Origin: Paraphysomonas bandaiensis | Taxonomy: Eukaryota > Chrysophyceae | DNA length: 64,000 nucleotides | Direction: 5' to 3' | Assembly (NCBI GenBank): GCA_965644295.1 | Contig: CBFFRP010000408.1 | Location: forward strand, 186,001-250,000 | Part shown: positions 10,551 to 22,943 of the stretch, in pieces | Position numbering within the stretch: position 1 is the stretch's first letter | How the letters are laid out: the number at the start of each line of letters is the position of its first letter | Translations under genes and position numbers: made by a program | Notes under the pieces: generated by a model | What the model saw: the letters and a program-made list of their open reading frames with translations, nothing else | Told to the model about the DNA's origin: nothing | Databases searched by the model: none

Positions 10551-11600
10551 TCAGTCATCGATTTCTCTGTCCTTATTACTGACGTCTAGGATTCTTATGC
10601 AAGAGTCACCACCGCCAATAGCAACCTTCTCGTTGTCAGGAGAGAAGTCCACGCTGAATATTCCTCTTGTTAATCCTGTCACAGTTCCAACAACAGCATT
10701 GTCATTGATATGATCAAAAACCTTCGCCTCATTTGCTCCGCTTCCCCCCGCCATTATAAACCTGCCTTGCCCTTCTTTGGAGAACTGGGCGGCGTAGAGC
10801 ATACACGAGGGCCCGGAGGATAACTGCGATGAACTCCAAGGAACCTCTTCGATGCGCTTGCCCGAACCGAAATCCCACAGTTCTAGTTGATGCTGTGATC
10901 GCCAAGAACCAGACACAATCTCGTTGCGAAAGAGATCAAGTGAGTCCCCGCATATGTGTGGACCGTATATACTGCGTACCGCATGGCCTTCTCTAATATC
11001 CCATATTTGAATAGTGTTGTCCCATCCGCCAGATATAATAACGTTCTCATCCGGTGTATACTTTACAGAAAATATGCGGTTAGAATGGCCTGGTGTGGTC
11101 TTAACAGAGAAACCCACACCCCCTTGCATCGTTACAATGTTTGTTTTCGTTGCCTCGTCGTATACGCGAACAGCAGTGTCCTTTCCAGCTGTAGCAAACT
11201 TTGTCCCTTCATCATTATAATCTAAAGCATAGACTTGATTGTGATCATCTTCGAAAGAATGCAAACACTTTCCAGAAGTCATATGCCAGTGCTGCACAGA
11301 GCCGGCCGCATTTGCTGCTAAGAACACATTCTTCGTACGAGTAGAGGCCGTTACGGGCCGGAAACGAATAGCAGTTGTGGGCAGAGCCACATTCGAACCC
11401 CCCTCTAAATTATACGCAACCTTACCATTGGAGACATTGAATACACGTATGCCCCCATCGCCACACCCGGCTGCGAGGAACTTTCCATCAGGAGAAAACC
11501 GGACGCAAAATACTTCAGATGAATTGTCGCTTATAGTTATGCGAGGAATAAGTCGGAACTGTGTTGAGGAGACTGCTTTCTCATGTTTCTCTTCCCCCAT
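10551..11600 (-). CDS. WD40-repeat beta-propeller protein, 349 aa
   Basis: One exon, starting at the ATG at 11600 (MGEEKHEKAV). In-frame sequence extends further upstream but is low-complexity and un-protein-like, so it is left as 5' UTR. About seven WD40 blades are visible, for example VRFSPDGKFLAAGCGDGGIRVF, with later blades ending IQIWD, LELWD and IRIL. The segment GPHICGDSLDLF followed by VSGSWR and LWDFGSGK is distinctive. It has no other domain and is probably a cytosolic scaffold. I recognise a conserved subfamily but cannot name it. It is head-to-head with the 177-aa gene, 600 bp apart. Confidence 0.88.
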   Translation of the reverse strand: MGEEKHEKAVSSTQFRLIPRITISDNSSEVFCVRFSPDGKFLAAGCGDGGIRVFNVSNGKVAYNLEGGSNVALPTTAIRFRPVTASTRTKNVFLAANAAGSVQHWHMTSGKCLHSFEDDHNQVYALDYNDEGTKFATAGKDTAVRVYDEATKTNIVTMQGGVGFSVKTTPGHSNRIFSVKYTPDENVIISGGWDNTIQIWDIREGHAVRSIYGPHICGDSLDLFRNEIVSGSWRSQHQLELWDFGSGKRIEEVPWSSSQLSSGPSCMLYAAQFSKEGQGRFIMAGGSGANEAKVFDHINDNAVVGTVTGLTRGIFSVDFSPDNEKVAIGGGDSCIRILDVSNKDREIDD

Positions 11601-12200
11601 TCTATGAGTGTTGTGTGGTTGATTTATTGCTGTATGTATGTATGTATGTATGAGTTGGATGATACTGATACTTACATGGATAGATCCACCCGCACTCTCT
11701 GTGTACACCTCCATACAGCAACAGCAACATTGTAGTTCAAACTTGAAGATTGAACACCAGAGCAACCTGGACAGCAACACATATGTATGGAATACAGTCG
11801 ACACAAGGAGTATGTACAGTATAGAAAAAAAGGGAAAGTGTGTCTTGTTGACCAGCATTTTTTTGGAACTCTGACGATATGAAAAAAAGGCTCTCCTTGT
11901 TCTTCTGGATTGTGCCTGCCTGGTACTGGTGTAGGGGTGGTGTGTAGGGGTGGATGGTATGGTATGGAGTGGAGTGTGTATGTGGGGGGGAAGAGTGATT
12001 AATGGTGCAGTAAAAAACAAAAAAGGCAGAGACAAGAGACAGAAATTTGCTGGAACGGCGAGTAAATTAACTTGCGGAACACGCCGGGAGCCCATATGAA
12101 TATACACACCTCCTCACTATAAGTGCATATATAGCACTGACATAATACTATAAGGACTTCCTGTGTATAGAGTTCACACAAGATTCTATCATCAGTAGCA
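11601..12200. promoter_or_regulatory. Divergent promoter region, WD40 / 177-aa gene
   Basis: 600 bp between divergent start codons. It contains a short TATG microsatellite at about 11634-11652 and GT-rich simple sequence at 11925-11995. No GTATAC core was found here, unlike most other divergent intervals. Confidence 0.4.
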
Positions 12201-12991
12201 ATGAGTTTAATCGGACTTGCTAACGCTGCTGCCGCTCAGATAAAAGAAGATAAAGTCGAGAAGCCGTAAGTCAGTCTGCTCATATGCGCTGTGACTGTAA
12301 CTGTATACTTATATCCATTAGTCCTTTTCCTGTCCGGACCGCGAGCATGCCGATACTGAAAAGGGACTCCAGTGCTATGGATTCGAGCGGTCCTCTGCAA
12401 CATATTGCGTCTCAACAGCCGGTGCAGGCGAAGTGCGTAGATCTTAACTTTGAGTTAATAATTAATCATATTTTTTTAGAACTGATTGGAGACTTTTTCT
12501 AACTGGTAAGTGGCTGTTTTTTTTCTATTCATCGGTGTAACGTTGTGCAGTGGAAGAAAGACAATTGATACGGAGGAAAATATCCAGTGCGTATGAAACT
12601 AAAATTAAATCGTACGAGGAATTGCTGCAGGTATTCGGTATATTGATGTGTAGTGTTTCATTAATAATTTTCCATGTAGATATGCAGTGCTATAGAAGAG
12701 GAGTTAGTTTTTATCTCTGCGCCGTCACGGCTAGATTATTTCAAGGCGGGACTTCAGGTAACTTTATTGATACTTCTATGATAAAGCTGTAATCGCTCTT
12801 TTTTCTATCGTGGTTAGTATGAAAAGCGAGTTGTAGAGAAAAAGAAACAATTACCTGATGGCTCTGCTATTGTAGCAGAAGCCCAATCCCCATCAGTGTG
12901 CTCAACTAGCACATCTCCTGATATGCTTCCCCCCTCTAAAATAGAAGGAACAGAGGTTCGCGCCGCCAAGCGAGCAAAGACGTTAGAGTAA
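12201..12991 (+). CDS. Unknown conserved-looking helical protein, 177 aa, six exons
   Basis: Exons 12201-12265, 12322-12432, 12480-12505 (only 26 nt), 12551-12630, 12680-12757 and 12818-12991; all phases agree, giving 177 residues and a TAA stop. The N-terminus (MSLIGLANAAAAQ) is short and Ala-rich. The middle reads TDWRLFLTGVEERQLIRRK, then SYEELLQ, IEEELVF and SRLDYFKAGLQYEKRV, a charged helical core that looks like a conserved domain. The C-terminus is Ser/Pro-rich and ends in a basic VRAAKRAKTLE tail, possibly a nuclear localisation signal. I could not assign a family. It is easily missed because no single exon gives a long ORF. Confidence 0.8.
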
Positions 12992-14049
12992 ATGTCAATT
13001 TCTATGCTGTGTTGTTACTGGAAAGGAGTGGCAATTAAAATTCTGTGTCCATGTCTTGCTCAGCAAGTAAATCATTGCGATGAAGTGTATAACAATATGT
13101 CCTACGTATGTTGTGAAATTGCGTTTATAATAATTTAGATATTACGGTTATATCCTTACCACTGAAGCTATTGGTAGATTCTGTAAACTAGCTGTAATTA
13201 AACCCCAGAATACACTATAGTATTTGGAACCAACAACTCAACGATCATTCTCATATTCAGCTTGCATATCCCCATTCAACAAAGTGGCCTTAGTATTGTG
13301 CCCATTGAAACATTCGTCAAGAAACAGATAACAGATACAACGCTGAAATTCTGCTCTAATCCTACGCAGTCGTCTACCTGTGCTCCCCGTCCACCATATT
13401 AAATGCTCACATATCACATAGAACGAGTGCAGAGGAACACTCAAACCGTCCACTTTGATTCTTGAAGCTGACACATACACAATGACGACCATAATAAAGA
13501 ATCTATAATTTTTTTCTTCTATCATTCATTCTGCTTCCACTCATTATAACGCCCAGTACACAGGGCTCCTTATAGCCGCGTGTGTGTCTCGAAAAGAACA
13601 ATACAGATCTAGTATTTTATTGCCTAATCTCTCCTTTTTCCAGATTGTGCCGTCTTGCTTAAGGGTGCATACAGCACACACGCCAGCACTACATTGCTTA
13701 GTTTATTCATCACTATCCTAGTAGAAATCTCTTCGGAATCGATTACTTCGGTATCAAATTTACGTTAACAAGATGAAGTAGCGGTTTGATATTACTGAGT
13801 TATTAATTTTTGAAATAAAAACGTCAAGCCAAGAAGTATAGGAATATTATAAAAAAACGACTATGGATAACATCTAGCGATGAAAGATTGTCGAATGAAC
13901 AGCTAAGAAGTTTTATTACTACTAAATAACGCAAAGCATAACAGCAAAATCGCACACTAATACCCAAACACTGGTTTGTCCATAGCCCTACAACAGCTAC
14001 ACACATCATATTCCATATATCATTATAGAAGGATTTCAATTGCGTGATA
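12992..14049. other. Convergent spacer, no gene seen
   Basis: About 1.06 kb of AT-rich sequence between converging genes. Short open frames on the minus strand near 13240-13520 lack any protein-like pattern and are treated as chance. Confidence 0.55.
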
Positions 14050-14660
14050 TTAGTAGTATATTCCATTTTTAACAAGTTCTGCTGCAAACTTAGTGATATG
14101 TGATCCTTCCCGTCCAGCAATAGGAGGCTGTAGATTCTGCGGTTCCCACCCAATCTAATACGTCAGATAAATATGTTATACACATGAATAAATATATCAC
14201 ATAGCGCACGCACCTCTTGCGAGGCTGTCAGCGGTACTTGCTGCTTTTGCTGCAGTGGACGTGGTAATCTTCTGTGTCGCCTAATTGATTCGAGAAATTC
14301 TGAGCTTGAACTCATATCGCAATTAGCAGCACGCTTTCCACTGGTTTCCTCTTCTTCACGTTCTGCAAGCGCTTTCAGGCTATTCAAAGTACTGATATAA
14401 TCCTCAAACGTGACAGTGTCCGCCCCCCCCTCAAAACACTCTGACAGTCGCTGTGCATCAAATGAAGGAACTGGCCCATGATACAATGATCGAAATATTT
14501 TATTTAACTCATCACCATTGCAAGACGAATTGTTTCCAACTATCTTCTTCCAAGCAGATTCGAAATCGTTAGTACTGAAAACATGAAGATGACTGGCGTT
14601 AGCTGCCGCGGCAGCAAATGTGTTTTGATATCCGAGAGCAGTTAAACCAAAAAAAGCCAT
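14050..14660 (-). CDS. Candidate ciliary protein, 183 aa
   Basis: Two exons, 14660-14214 and 14154-14050, phase 0 across a 59-nt intron (GTGCGT...TTAG). The N-terminus begins MAFFGLTALGYQNTF. It is followed by FSTNDFESAW, an acidic DAQRLSECFEG...TFEDYISTL segment resembling a degenerate EF-hand-like helical region, and a basic stretch RRHRRLPRP. The C-terminus is compact: GWEPQNLQPPIAGREGS, then KFAAELVKNGIYY and stop. The FGLTALGYQN start and aromatic end recall small microtubule-inner or axonemal proteins, but I cannot name the family. It shares a 536-bp divergent interval with CFAP210, which supports a ciliary role by context only. Confidence 0.72.
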
Positions 14661-15196
14661 GTGTCAAATATCAAAACACGGTTTGTACTTAAATAACTCT
14701 CCTCAGTGCCTCTACATACACCACTTCGATTGTTCGATATGATTCTGTCCATACCCCTCTGCTCTGCCTGTGTATGTATATGTATGTACATGTATATGTA
14801 TATGCGGCGTATGTATGTATATGTATACTGTACAACGATAATTGTGAAACGATTAACTACAACTCGGTATACCTGAACTACATACGTATTATGCATTGTT
14901 TGGGGACCGTGAGTACGTACCATACCGGCACTCCTTATGACCGTTTCGCAACAGTATATAACCACTATACGACCCTCCCTATACATACATACACACACAC
15001 GTGCACGCATATACACATACATACACATACATTCTTAGGGATAGTATCATAACCTCAGAGCCCACTCACTCACTCCCTGGCACCACATCATCTAACTTGT
15101 ATATCATACTATTGTAGTGTGCCGATTAGTCATTGTGCATACTCTTCTCTTCCAAGCGACAGTATCCATATATAACTGAGAGTCCTACCTGTTAAG
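14661..15196. promoter_or_regulatory. Divergent promoter region, ciliary candidate / CFAP210
   Basis: 536 bp with TATG/TACA simple sequence on both sides and GTATAC at 14823-14828 and 14867-14872. The second lies 207 bp upstream of the minus-strand start and 325 bp upstream of CFAP210. It is probably a shared bidirectional promoter for two ciliary genes. Confidence 0.5.
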
Positions 15197-16659
15197 ATGT
15201 CAGGCAGAGGAGTTGTAGTGTCCAGAACTGAATTAGATCGAATGAAACGGTCTGTTTTACCTCCAACTGAAAACTTTGCACGCGAACAGAAAGCCGCACA
15301 TTTAAAGAAGTTATCAAATGAACGTGTGAAGAATTGGCCGAATACACTAGAGGCACTCCGACACAAAAAAGAATCATACTTAAAAGAAAAGGAAGAAATT
15401 GAAGAAAAGAAACGACAAGAGATTGATAGAGAGGTGAGTATGTCTTGTGGTGTATGAGTAGTCATGCTGATTGTTTTGTTTTATAGGAAGCGGAGTTGAG
15501 GCGGAAGACTCGTTTAGATTCAATTGAGAGAGCAAATAATTTACTCTACGAGCAAACAGACAAAATGAAGTATTTGAGAAGCCAAGAGCTCTTGTCGGAT
15601 GTTGTCTACAGCCGCCAGTTTCAATTAGATGAAAAGAAACAACGTGAAATGAAAGCGAAAGAAGAAGCAGCATTACACCACGAGGTTATTTTGAAACAAG
15701 TTAGGGAAGGTGAAGCGAAGGAGCAGGCGCAACGCGAGCGCCTGAAGAAGAAAATGGAAGAAGTAACTGTATCGCGGAAGCAGCAACTCGATGAAGTTTT
15801 TGCTCGTCGGTCGGCTGAATTGGAAGAGGAAAGGCAGATAGGCATTGAACTCAAGCGAGAAGCTGAACTTCAGCTTGAAAGAGACAGAGTCGCCAGGTTG
15901 GAGAGACAAAAGCAGATCGATCAGAGTAATATTGAAATGGCTAAGGCTAACGAGCAGTTGAAGGTGCTTCGTGATGAGTACAGAGCTTTGGAGCTGGAAG
16001 AGATTGCCAGACGAGAAGCAGAAGTGGATGTGATAGAGAACCGAAAGAAAGTTCGAAAGGCACTAGAAATTAGAAAGTTTGAAAAGGCACAAGTGACACG
16101 ACAGCAAATTATTGATGCCGCCACCAAAGCACTTGCAGCACATTCCAACAAAGAACAAGCTCGAATGGAGAAACAGGCATCGGAACAGCGTGCCAAGGAA
16201 GATTTGGCGATTGCTCAAAAGGCAAAGAAACGTGAAGATGAATGGAATGACATCGTACGCAGTCGGGCTCAGCAAGTTGAACGGAAGAAAGCAGCGCGAG
16301 AGAGCGAGAGAATTGAGGAGGAGGAGCTCATTAAGTTGGCTCTGGAACAAGCAGCGGTCGCAGAAGAGAACGAGCGCAAAAAGGCTCAAAAGGCTAGAAA
16401 TGCAATAGTTCAAGTCAAGAAGGAGCAACTTGCTATGGCTGCCACAAAGCGGAAGGAGAAGGTGGAGGAGAGGTTACTCGACTATGAGCGCGAGAAGGCG
16501 TTGCACGCAGAAGATGGCAAGGATGATGCTAAGTTCAAAGAAATATGCAAGCAAGAGATAGCCCGATACAAAGCTGATGGGAAACCCCTTCTTCCTCTAT
16601 ACAGAGCAATGGAGCACAAGGCACCGGAGCTAATGGCTGTTACAGGATTTCGTATATAG
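15197..16659 (+). CDS. CFAP210: CFAP210 (CCDC173)-like ciliary microtubule inner protein, 469 aa
   Basis: Two exons, 15197-15433 and 15487-16659, joined in phase 0 across a 53-nt intron. Nearly the whole protein is charged alpha helix and coiled coil, rich in Glu, Lys, Arg and Ala (trichoplein/plectin-homology style). The N-terminal segment LKKLSNERVKNWPNTLEALR matches the CCDC173/CFAP210 signature and is followed by QEIDRE and ERANNLLYEQTDKMKYLRS. The C-terminus ends in YRAMEHKAPELMAVTGFRI. CFAP210 proteins line the inside of axonemal doublet microtubules in Chlamydomonas and animals. The length is close to the family norm. The assignment rests on the N-terminal signature plus architecture, so it is good but not certain. 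Confidence 0.83.
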
Positions 16660-17849
16660 GGTACCACGTATTGTTGTGGTCTGTTCTTGTGTGAAGAGTG
16701 TGATTGCCACCGTGGCGTTGAATGACCGGAAAGCAGTGTTTAGTGTGCCCTGCTGTATTATTTACAAGAAGACCGTGCTAACCTGACGGTATGTTACATA
16801 GTGTTTGAAGTAGCTTCTACAATATCAACGCGTCTAATATTGATATAACAAAATGATTAATAATCAGTTTTTGTATTACGAGTATATTTTGAGCGTTATA
16901 CGTCCTAAAATTACGAAGCCCACTAAATGTCGTAGATTGTGTTTTCTATTCAGAATTTTTCATCATTTTGCAATGCTAGGAATTAGATGCTTAGCTAATA
17001 GCTAACCCTAATCGAATAGTTTGGATACCTGCCACCAATTAATTGTTAAGTACTATATGCAATTAAGGACTTGTTGAGTTCTGCAGTATGATGCGATTAT
17101 ATATTATATAATATATATGGGCTATTGAAGTTAGTAATTGGTTAATAGTATGCAATAGGTGAAATCAACTCATAGGTGCAACGGGAGAATGGAGAATATA
17201 GAATGTACTGACAAATGACAAAGGAAGAAAGGAAGTAAACTCAGCTTCTGATGTCTACGTAAGATATAGGAGTGGCTGGGAAATAGATGTTGCTGAGAAC
17301 AGATGTTCACCCTATGTTAAATTAATATGTTGTGAATTGTTTCGATTAAAAACTATAATTCTTACTTGAAAGTCTATTGTGTTCAACAAATCACGGTTAA
17401 CTTCAGTGAAATGTCCAATTCTAACAGAGTTGACAAAAACCACATTATTTGTTATGGAGATTCTCGTGCTACTAATCGTCTGACTAAAAACTTAAGACCA
17501 GCTACAACACAACAATTTGAACTACCGAACAAGCTTTGACAACTGATAATCAATCACAAAAATACTGATAGAGCATTTACCTCAACGATTCTACACACAT
17601 GAGAGTCCATGCAGTTCATAAATGCTCAAATAAGATGCAAATACGACGTGTGCAGACAGATCACGACAGCAGAGCATTATCACCCATAGATAACACAGAT
17701 AGCAGCAGAGATGATTCCATGTTCACAGTACTAGCATCAATTCTGTTTAACACATGTGCAAATCAGGTGTGCACACAACACGGTTACAGATATAAATGAC
17801 AAGCAGGGGTACCTACATCAATTTCCAGCTCATCCAACGGCGAAGTTCA
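16660..17849. other. AT-rich convergent spacer
   Basis: About 1.2 kb between CFAP210 and the KH-WW gene. It has AT dinucleotide runs near 17098-17118 and no ORF or repeat that I can support. Confidence 0.55.
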
Positions 17850-19288
17850 CTAGTTAGTCGGGCGCTCCCACTGAGATACTCCAGTTCCTGAGTTATACCA
17901 GAACGTATTACCGTCTTCTGTCTTGTGCTCTGACCACCCAGCAGGGAGTGGAGGCGGTTTAGTCTGTTGCTGCGCTGGCTGTTGCACAGTCTGCTGCTGT
18001 CCTGTCCATCCCGAGGCCCCAGCACCGTAAGCAGAGGCGTTGGACTGGGAATACCCGCCTCCATACTGCTGCTGAGGTGCCATATATGGGCTCTGCTGCT
18101 GATACATACCTCCCTGTTGTGGAGGGTATCCGTACTGCGGCATACCATACGGCGCTTGCTGCTGGCCATAAAACGCGCCCCCCATACCACCCATGCCCCC
18201 AGGGGCACCCATCATACTCAAGCGATTAGGTCCATTCGCTATGATCTCCTGTACCATTTGTGCCGCTGCTACCACACATTGGGGAAGTCCCGTGATATTG
18301 ACCTTGCAGGGTGTTCCCTCAGGAACATTTTGATCAATTTGGACACGAGCACCGCTTCTGCCTTGAATTAGGTTTATAGTCTCCCCGCCGCGCCCAATAA
18401 TACGCCCCACGTACTGCTTGGCACACTCAATAATCTGTGATCCAGGGTTTGAATTTGCGGGCGGCATCTGTTGCTGAGGCATGCCCATACTGCCATCCAT
18501 ACCGAAAGAAGGAATCCCCATTGGGCCAGGTGGACCATTATCCATCACATATTTTATCATCATCGATGCCTGATGAACAGCATCTTGATTGCCAGTAATT
18601 TGAATCTTTCGGGGGACGCCCTCAGGAAAATCTTGATCAATCTGCACCTTCGCGGCGCATCTAGTTTGGATATCGCGAATGGTGGCCCCACCCGCTCCAA
18701 TAACTCTACCAACAAGGGATTGAGGACAATCAATTTCTTGGGTTATAACGGGTCCATTCAACATGTGTATAGCGGTAGGTCCCTTTTCAAGAACCATATC
18801 AACTAGTTTTCGCGCCGCCGCTATCTGCTCTTGTGTACCTGTAAACGTCACCTCCCTATTAACACCCTCTGGAAAATCTTGATTGACATGAATTTTGCAC
18901 CCAGATCGCGTCTGCATTTCTTGTATAATAGCACCACGTGACCCGATAATCTGTAAATAATATATAAGAGTGTGGATTACATCATATGATTATATACATA
19001 TACACGTATACGACTGACCTGACCGACTTTACTCGGAGACACTTCAAGCTTCTCAAAGAACTCTCCGCTGGCTGTCATATACGGGGGGGCATTGGCAACA
19101 CCGGAATCATTTAGTTTAGGTTTTTTATTGTCGTCGTTGTTGTCATCTGTGTGTTCAGAGGTGAGCTCCTCCCTCTTCCTCTTTAACTCCTGGTCCAGAT
19201 CATTGTCATGATTGTGCTCATGCTCCTCACTGGGGAGGACAGTCGCAGTGTCTTGCGCAGGACTGGATTCAGTGGCGTTATCTGACAT
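17850..19288 (-). CDS. Three-KH-domain RNA/ssDNA-binding protein with C-terminal WW domain, 456 aa
   Basis: Two exons, 19288-19019 and 18950-17850, phase 0. The N-terminal 75 residues are acidic and low-complexity (His/Asn/Asp/Glu-rich) with a KRKREE basic patch. Three KH domains follow with their GxxG loops intact: GSRG near residue 93, GAGG near 168 and GRGG near 273. Each is followed by the family phrase (D/N)QDFPEG or DQNVPEG. A Met/Gly/Gln/Tyr-rich region comes next, then a WW domain (LPAGWSEHKTEDG, WYN, SQWERP) at the extreme C-terminus. The KH set resembles the FUBP/KSRP family, which binds single-stranded DNA and mRNA elements; the terminal WW domain suggests a link to splicing factors. 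The intron interrupts KH1 just before its GxxG loop. Confidence 0.9.
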
Positions 19289-21427
19289 GACAGACTATCA
19301 GTGTTTAGCCGATAGGAGAGATGAGTGTGTGTCTATTTATTGCAGAGGTATATATACACACACAGATTGGGCTCGTAGTACTGCTGTATTATATCTGTGG
19401 TATGGTGTGCCTGCATGAAATATGCGGACTCCACAGATATATCCACAGTCGTGTAGTAAGTAGATCTGCTGTATGTGTGTACATGTATGTGCAGTGCGCG
19501 TATCTCCCAACAATACCACACACTACTTGGACTGTACTTTGCGTATACCGCGTATACCAGGACAACATACGAGAAATCCCAACCACACATGAAAGTCAAC
19601 GCAAAATCATCAGTTTATGAATTTCTTTGTACAAAACTGTATGTTTTGGGAGGTATAAAACCCCATATCCTCGTAATATCGTCCACCCTCATATAGATAT
19701 CCAGATATAGTATAGAGCGATATCTACTCTATAAGCAGAGGCCGTTTCAGGGGATTCCATCAATTTTGTTTGTATTTATCATCAGGATGTTGGCTGTTAT
19801 GCATGAATGAGGGTGTGATACTGAGGCACTGGTCGAATCTATATCTGAGGGTCCTCTCGAGCTAGCTATACTAATATATATGCTCTACACACAAACCTTC
19901 AACACTGGCTTTCAAAGATACATGTAGAGAGAGTAATAGAATTGCTCCGTATATACACTTATATGAATAACAACACTTATAGCTGAATATACTGATATAT
20001 AAAGAGAAGCGGCGAGAGTATAGAGCCTTATGATTTTATCAACTGTATTATGTACAAGTAAAATCGTGGAGTGGAAATAACTGAAATAGTGAATCGATAG
20101 TTGGTACAGGGGTCGTAGACTGCCGCTTGATAAAGTCTTGTATACGTATTTGCAAGTTTTTAGCACTGTATGTACTATTATAGTCTTAAAAATGAAACAT
20201 GGGAACTATATTCAAATCCACAGTATCATACTCTTATTAACAACAGACAAAATTACGTTATCTACAATCTTACATTTGTGGCTCAACTTATATATCACTT
20301 TTATACGTGCTCTTACACGCACTACAATATGTAATATACGTAACCATCACGTAATATAATATTTATTCATACACCTTGCATATGGTACACCGAACTGCAC
20401 TACATAACACAGGTATACAAGAACGGCATACTTTATCCACCATGTATAGATTATTGACTCTACATTTCACAAATTCTTTATCTATTAGTATATATATACC
20501 TAGTCATTATTCCGAGTCTTTAAATAACATGAAATACACAAATACACTATAGATGAGACACAAAAGTCTCTGAGTCTGCTTGCTTCTAGAGTGAAGAAAT
20601 TGTATCTTATTATCACGATTCCGTGATCAAATGAATAAACATCATTCATATTCAATACCAAGCACATCAGTCTAATTCAGTTTATCACAATAACTCATCA
20701 TCAAAGTAGAAGAGAAGATATATTCAGTATTCTCATTGTAGTTGAAGCCTTGTGTACGTAGTTCCAAGCATAGTCAATAAACAATAAGCACTGAAAGAAA
20801 TATGTAAAGTACAACTGTATTACTGAATAATCTGGCAATACACGTGTATCAGCGTGTATATCAAACCCGGATTCTCCAGTAAACTTCTCCAGCCTTAAGC
20901 ATCAATATATATATGTATATAGTATATATGTATAATAATATATATATACACATCATCAATCAATATCTTCATCATTATTCTTCAATATGATAATCCTGTC
21001 TTTCTTTATCTTTTGAAGGGATATAAGTATCAATGATGAGCATGAGTTGTCATAGTCATAATATATCATATACCGTAATGAGAAATATAGTAATAATAAT
21101 ATAATAATCAACCTATGTTGCACAGATAGTATGTACAAACTTCAGATATACAATAGAGAGCTCACATAGTAGCTAAGAAAACCGAATAGCTGGTTATTAC
21201 ATAGACTATAGTATATAGTATATATATGTAATCTTGGTGTGTCCATTAGGGTCAGATGTGGGGAAAGAGTTGACTGATATCTAATATATGTAGCGATATA
21301 TAAGTAGTACACCCAGAACTAGCAAAGCCAATGACAAACTTCAGATGCTAGCAAAATTACCGGTATGAATTAGTCTTTTAACTACTCTGCATAATAAACA
21401 TTTAACTCCCAAATAGTATATGCCTAA
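19289..21427. other. Long AT-rich spacer with doubled GTATAC upstream of the KH gene
   Basis: 2.1 kb between the KH gene start and the VPS2 stop. GTATACCGCGTATAC lies at 19543-19557, about 260 bp upstream of the KH start. The rest is very AT-rich, with TATATA runs near 20490 and 20905-20950. No supported gene. Confidence 0.5.
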
Positions 21428-22354
21428 CTACTCATTTCGCTTGAGATTATTTAGTCGTGCTTCGAGTTCACTCATGGCTGTTCCAGAGGAAGAACCTCCT
21501 CCTGGGGCACTTCCACCACCAACTCCTTCCGCCACAGCTATAGAGTCATGTAGTATTTAGGATGCGTCATGATAAAAACTACATTGCCATTACCTTTTTG
21601 TTCTGTAGGTTCGGCTGTCTGAGCAGATTCCTTTCCTTCGGGGGCATCAGGAACCCCTTCCATCTGTTGGATTCCAAGCTCATCGAGTACCTGCGAAACC
21701 ACCAGTTCTTCCTCTTCTTCTGCTCCATCTTCCTCCATAGCGTCATCAAGAGCATCGCCAATTGACTCCTGCACCAATTCAGACTTCTCATTCTCCCGAG
21801 CAAAATCCATCATTATTTTTTGTAGTCCTGGTACTGATACTTGCTTGTTCATAGTGGTCAAGGCTTTAGTCACTCCTCTCTGCAAACCAAGTTGAACATA
21901 TATGAACATGGTCATAGTATAAATAACGCACCATTGCCGAAGCCATTGCGTCTTGAGACTTCACTGTCTACTAAAGTCGTTAGGTACAAAATTTCATTGA
22001 AATCATATTTTACCAATAATTTCATTGATACTCCATTTAAATGAGATTTCATTTCGATAAAGCGGGATATGTTTCGTCTTGTCCGAACAAGATCTTTAGC
22101 CATCACTTTGGCAGCCGTCTTTATACCCAACGATGAAAGTATAAATAACTTCGTCAAATCAAACACTTATAGCAAGATGAACTTACATACTGATTTTCTT
22201 TGCCTGCTTTTTTAATATCACCTTCCAGTTTTTTCGCATTTCTTTCTAGGTTTTTAATTTCTCTGTCCAGTTCACGAATGGATTTGTTAATCATGCGCTG
22301 ATTTTCCCTAACAATTTCTTTAAGAGTTTTTTGAGGCCCGAATACGTTGCCCAT
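21428..22354 (-). CDS. VPS2: ESCRT-III subunit VPS2 / CHMP2, 234 aa
   Basis: Five exons: 22354-22187, 22118-22014, 21967-21932 (36 nt), 21879-21594 and 21537-21428; all phases agree. The N-terminus MGNVFGPQKTLKEIVREN and the basic helical hairpin are typical of CHMP2, and the central phrase AAKVMAKDLVRTRRN is diagnostic. The third exon gives TVKSQDAMASAM, which aligns with the family's position before RGVTKAL. The acidic linker (DALDDAMEEDGAEEEEE) is followed by VSQVLDELGI. The C-terminus MSELEARLNNLKR is a MIM1 motif that binds the VPS4 MIT domain. VPS2 acts late in ESCRT-III polymers at endosomes, the midbody and the nuclear envelope. It is head-to-head with the NOXRED1-like gene. Confidence 0.95.
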
Positions 22355-22943
22355 TTTAGTATAATGCTATACGAGATAAGACACTGCGGGGGTCTAAGTA
22401 TTCAATACGTAATATACAACAAACACAAAGCAGTGTGTTGAATAAGGTACTGCAGATCAGAGAGGTACGCTAATGTTGCTTCTAGCACAGCAGGTTCTTG
22501 TTAAGAGCAAGAGATATGCCGTCCAGGGGCTGCAGTGTGTATGTACTGTATGTTATGGTATGTGGATGATGTACATGTATGTATGATGGGTTTGTATATA
22601 CAAGATACAGTCACAGGGAGTGTTTTTTGGAAGGGAAAAAATGAGCTGAAGAAAAAGAGTCGCCCAAAGAACTCTCCTCTTGTTAGACAGTATACGGTTG
22701 TATATACTGTATATCAGCTGGAGATCGTATTACAGAATACTGCTGTATAAAACAATCGTTTCACTGCTAGTTTGGTAGTCGTCTGTATATTATGTATACG
22801 CAGCAGTAAGCCTCTATGCATAGAGCAGGTAAGTAGCAGGCTCTGGAGGTGGATGTTCAGAGTGTGTTATCTACAAGGATTCCAATGGAATTATCGGAGT
22901 AGTAAACTACAGTGTCTGTGTGGTGTGCGGTAGAACATTAACG
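22355..22943. promoter_or_regulatory. Divergent promoter region, VPS2 / NOXRED1-like
   Basis: 589 bp with TATG and TATAC simple sequence. GTATAC is at 22691-22696, 253 bp upstream of the plus-strand start, followed by GTATATACTGTATAT. A promoter role is inferred. Confidence 0.45.

Noticed and set aside
11601-12107. In-frame upstream extension of the WD40 protein by about 170 residues
   Set aside because: The extra residues are low-complexity with poly-Cys, His/Thr/Pro runs and no similarity to a domain. The region is the 600-bp divergent interval and the ATG at 11600 gives the usual WD40 start.
13238-13525. Minus-strand open frame of 95 codons
   Set aside because: No domain, no splice partner, and it lies in an AT-rich convergent spacer.
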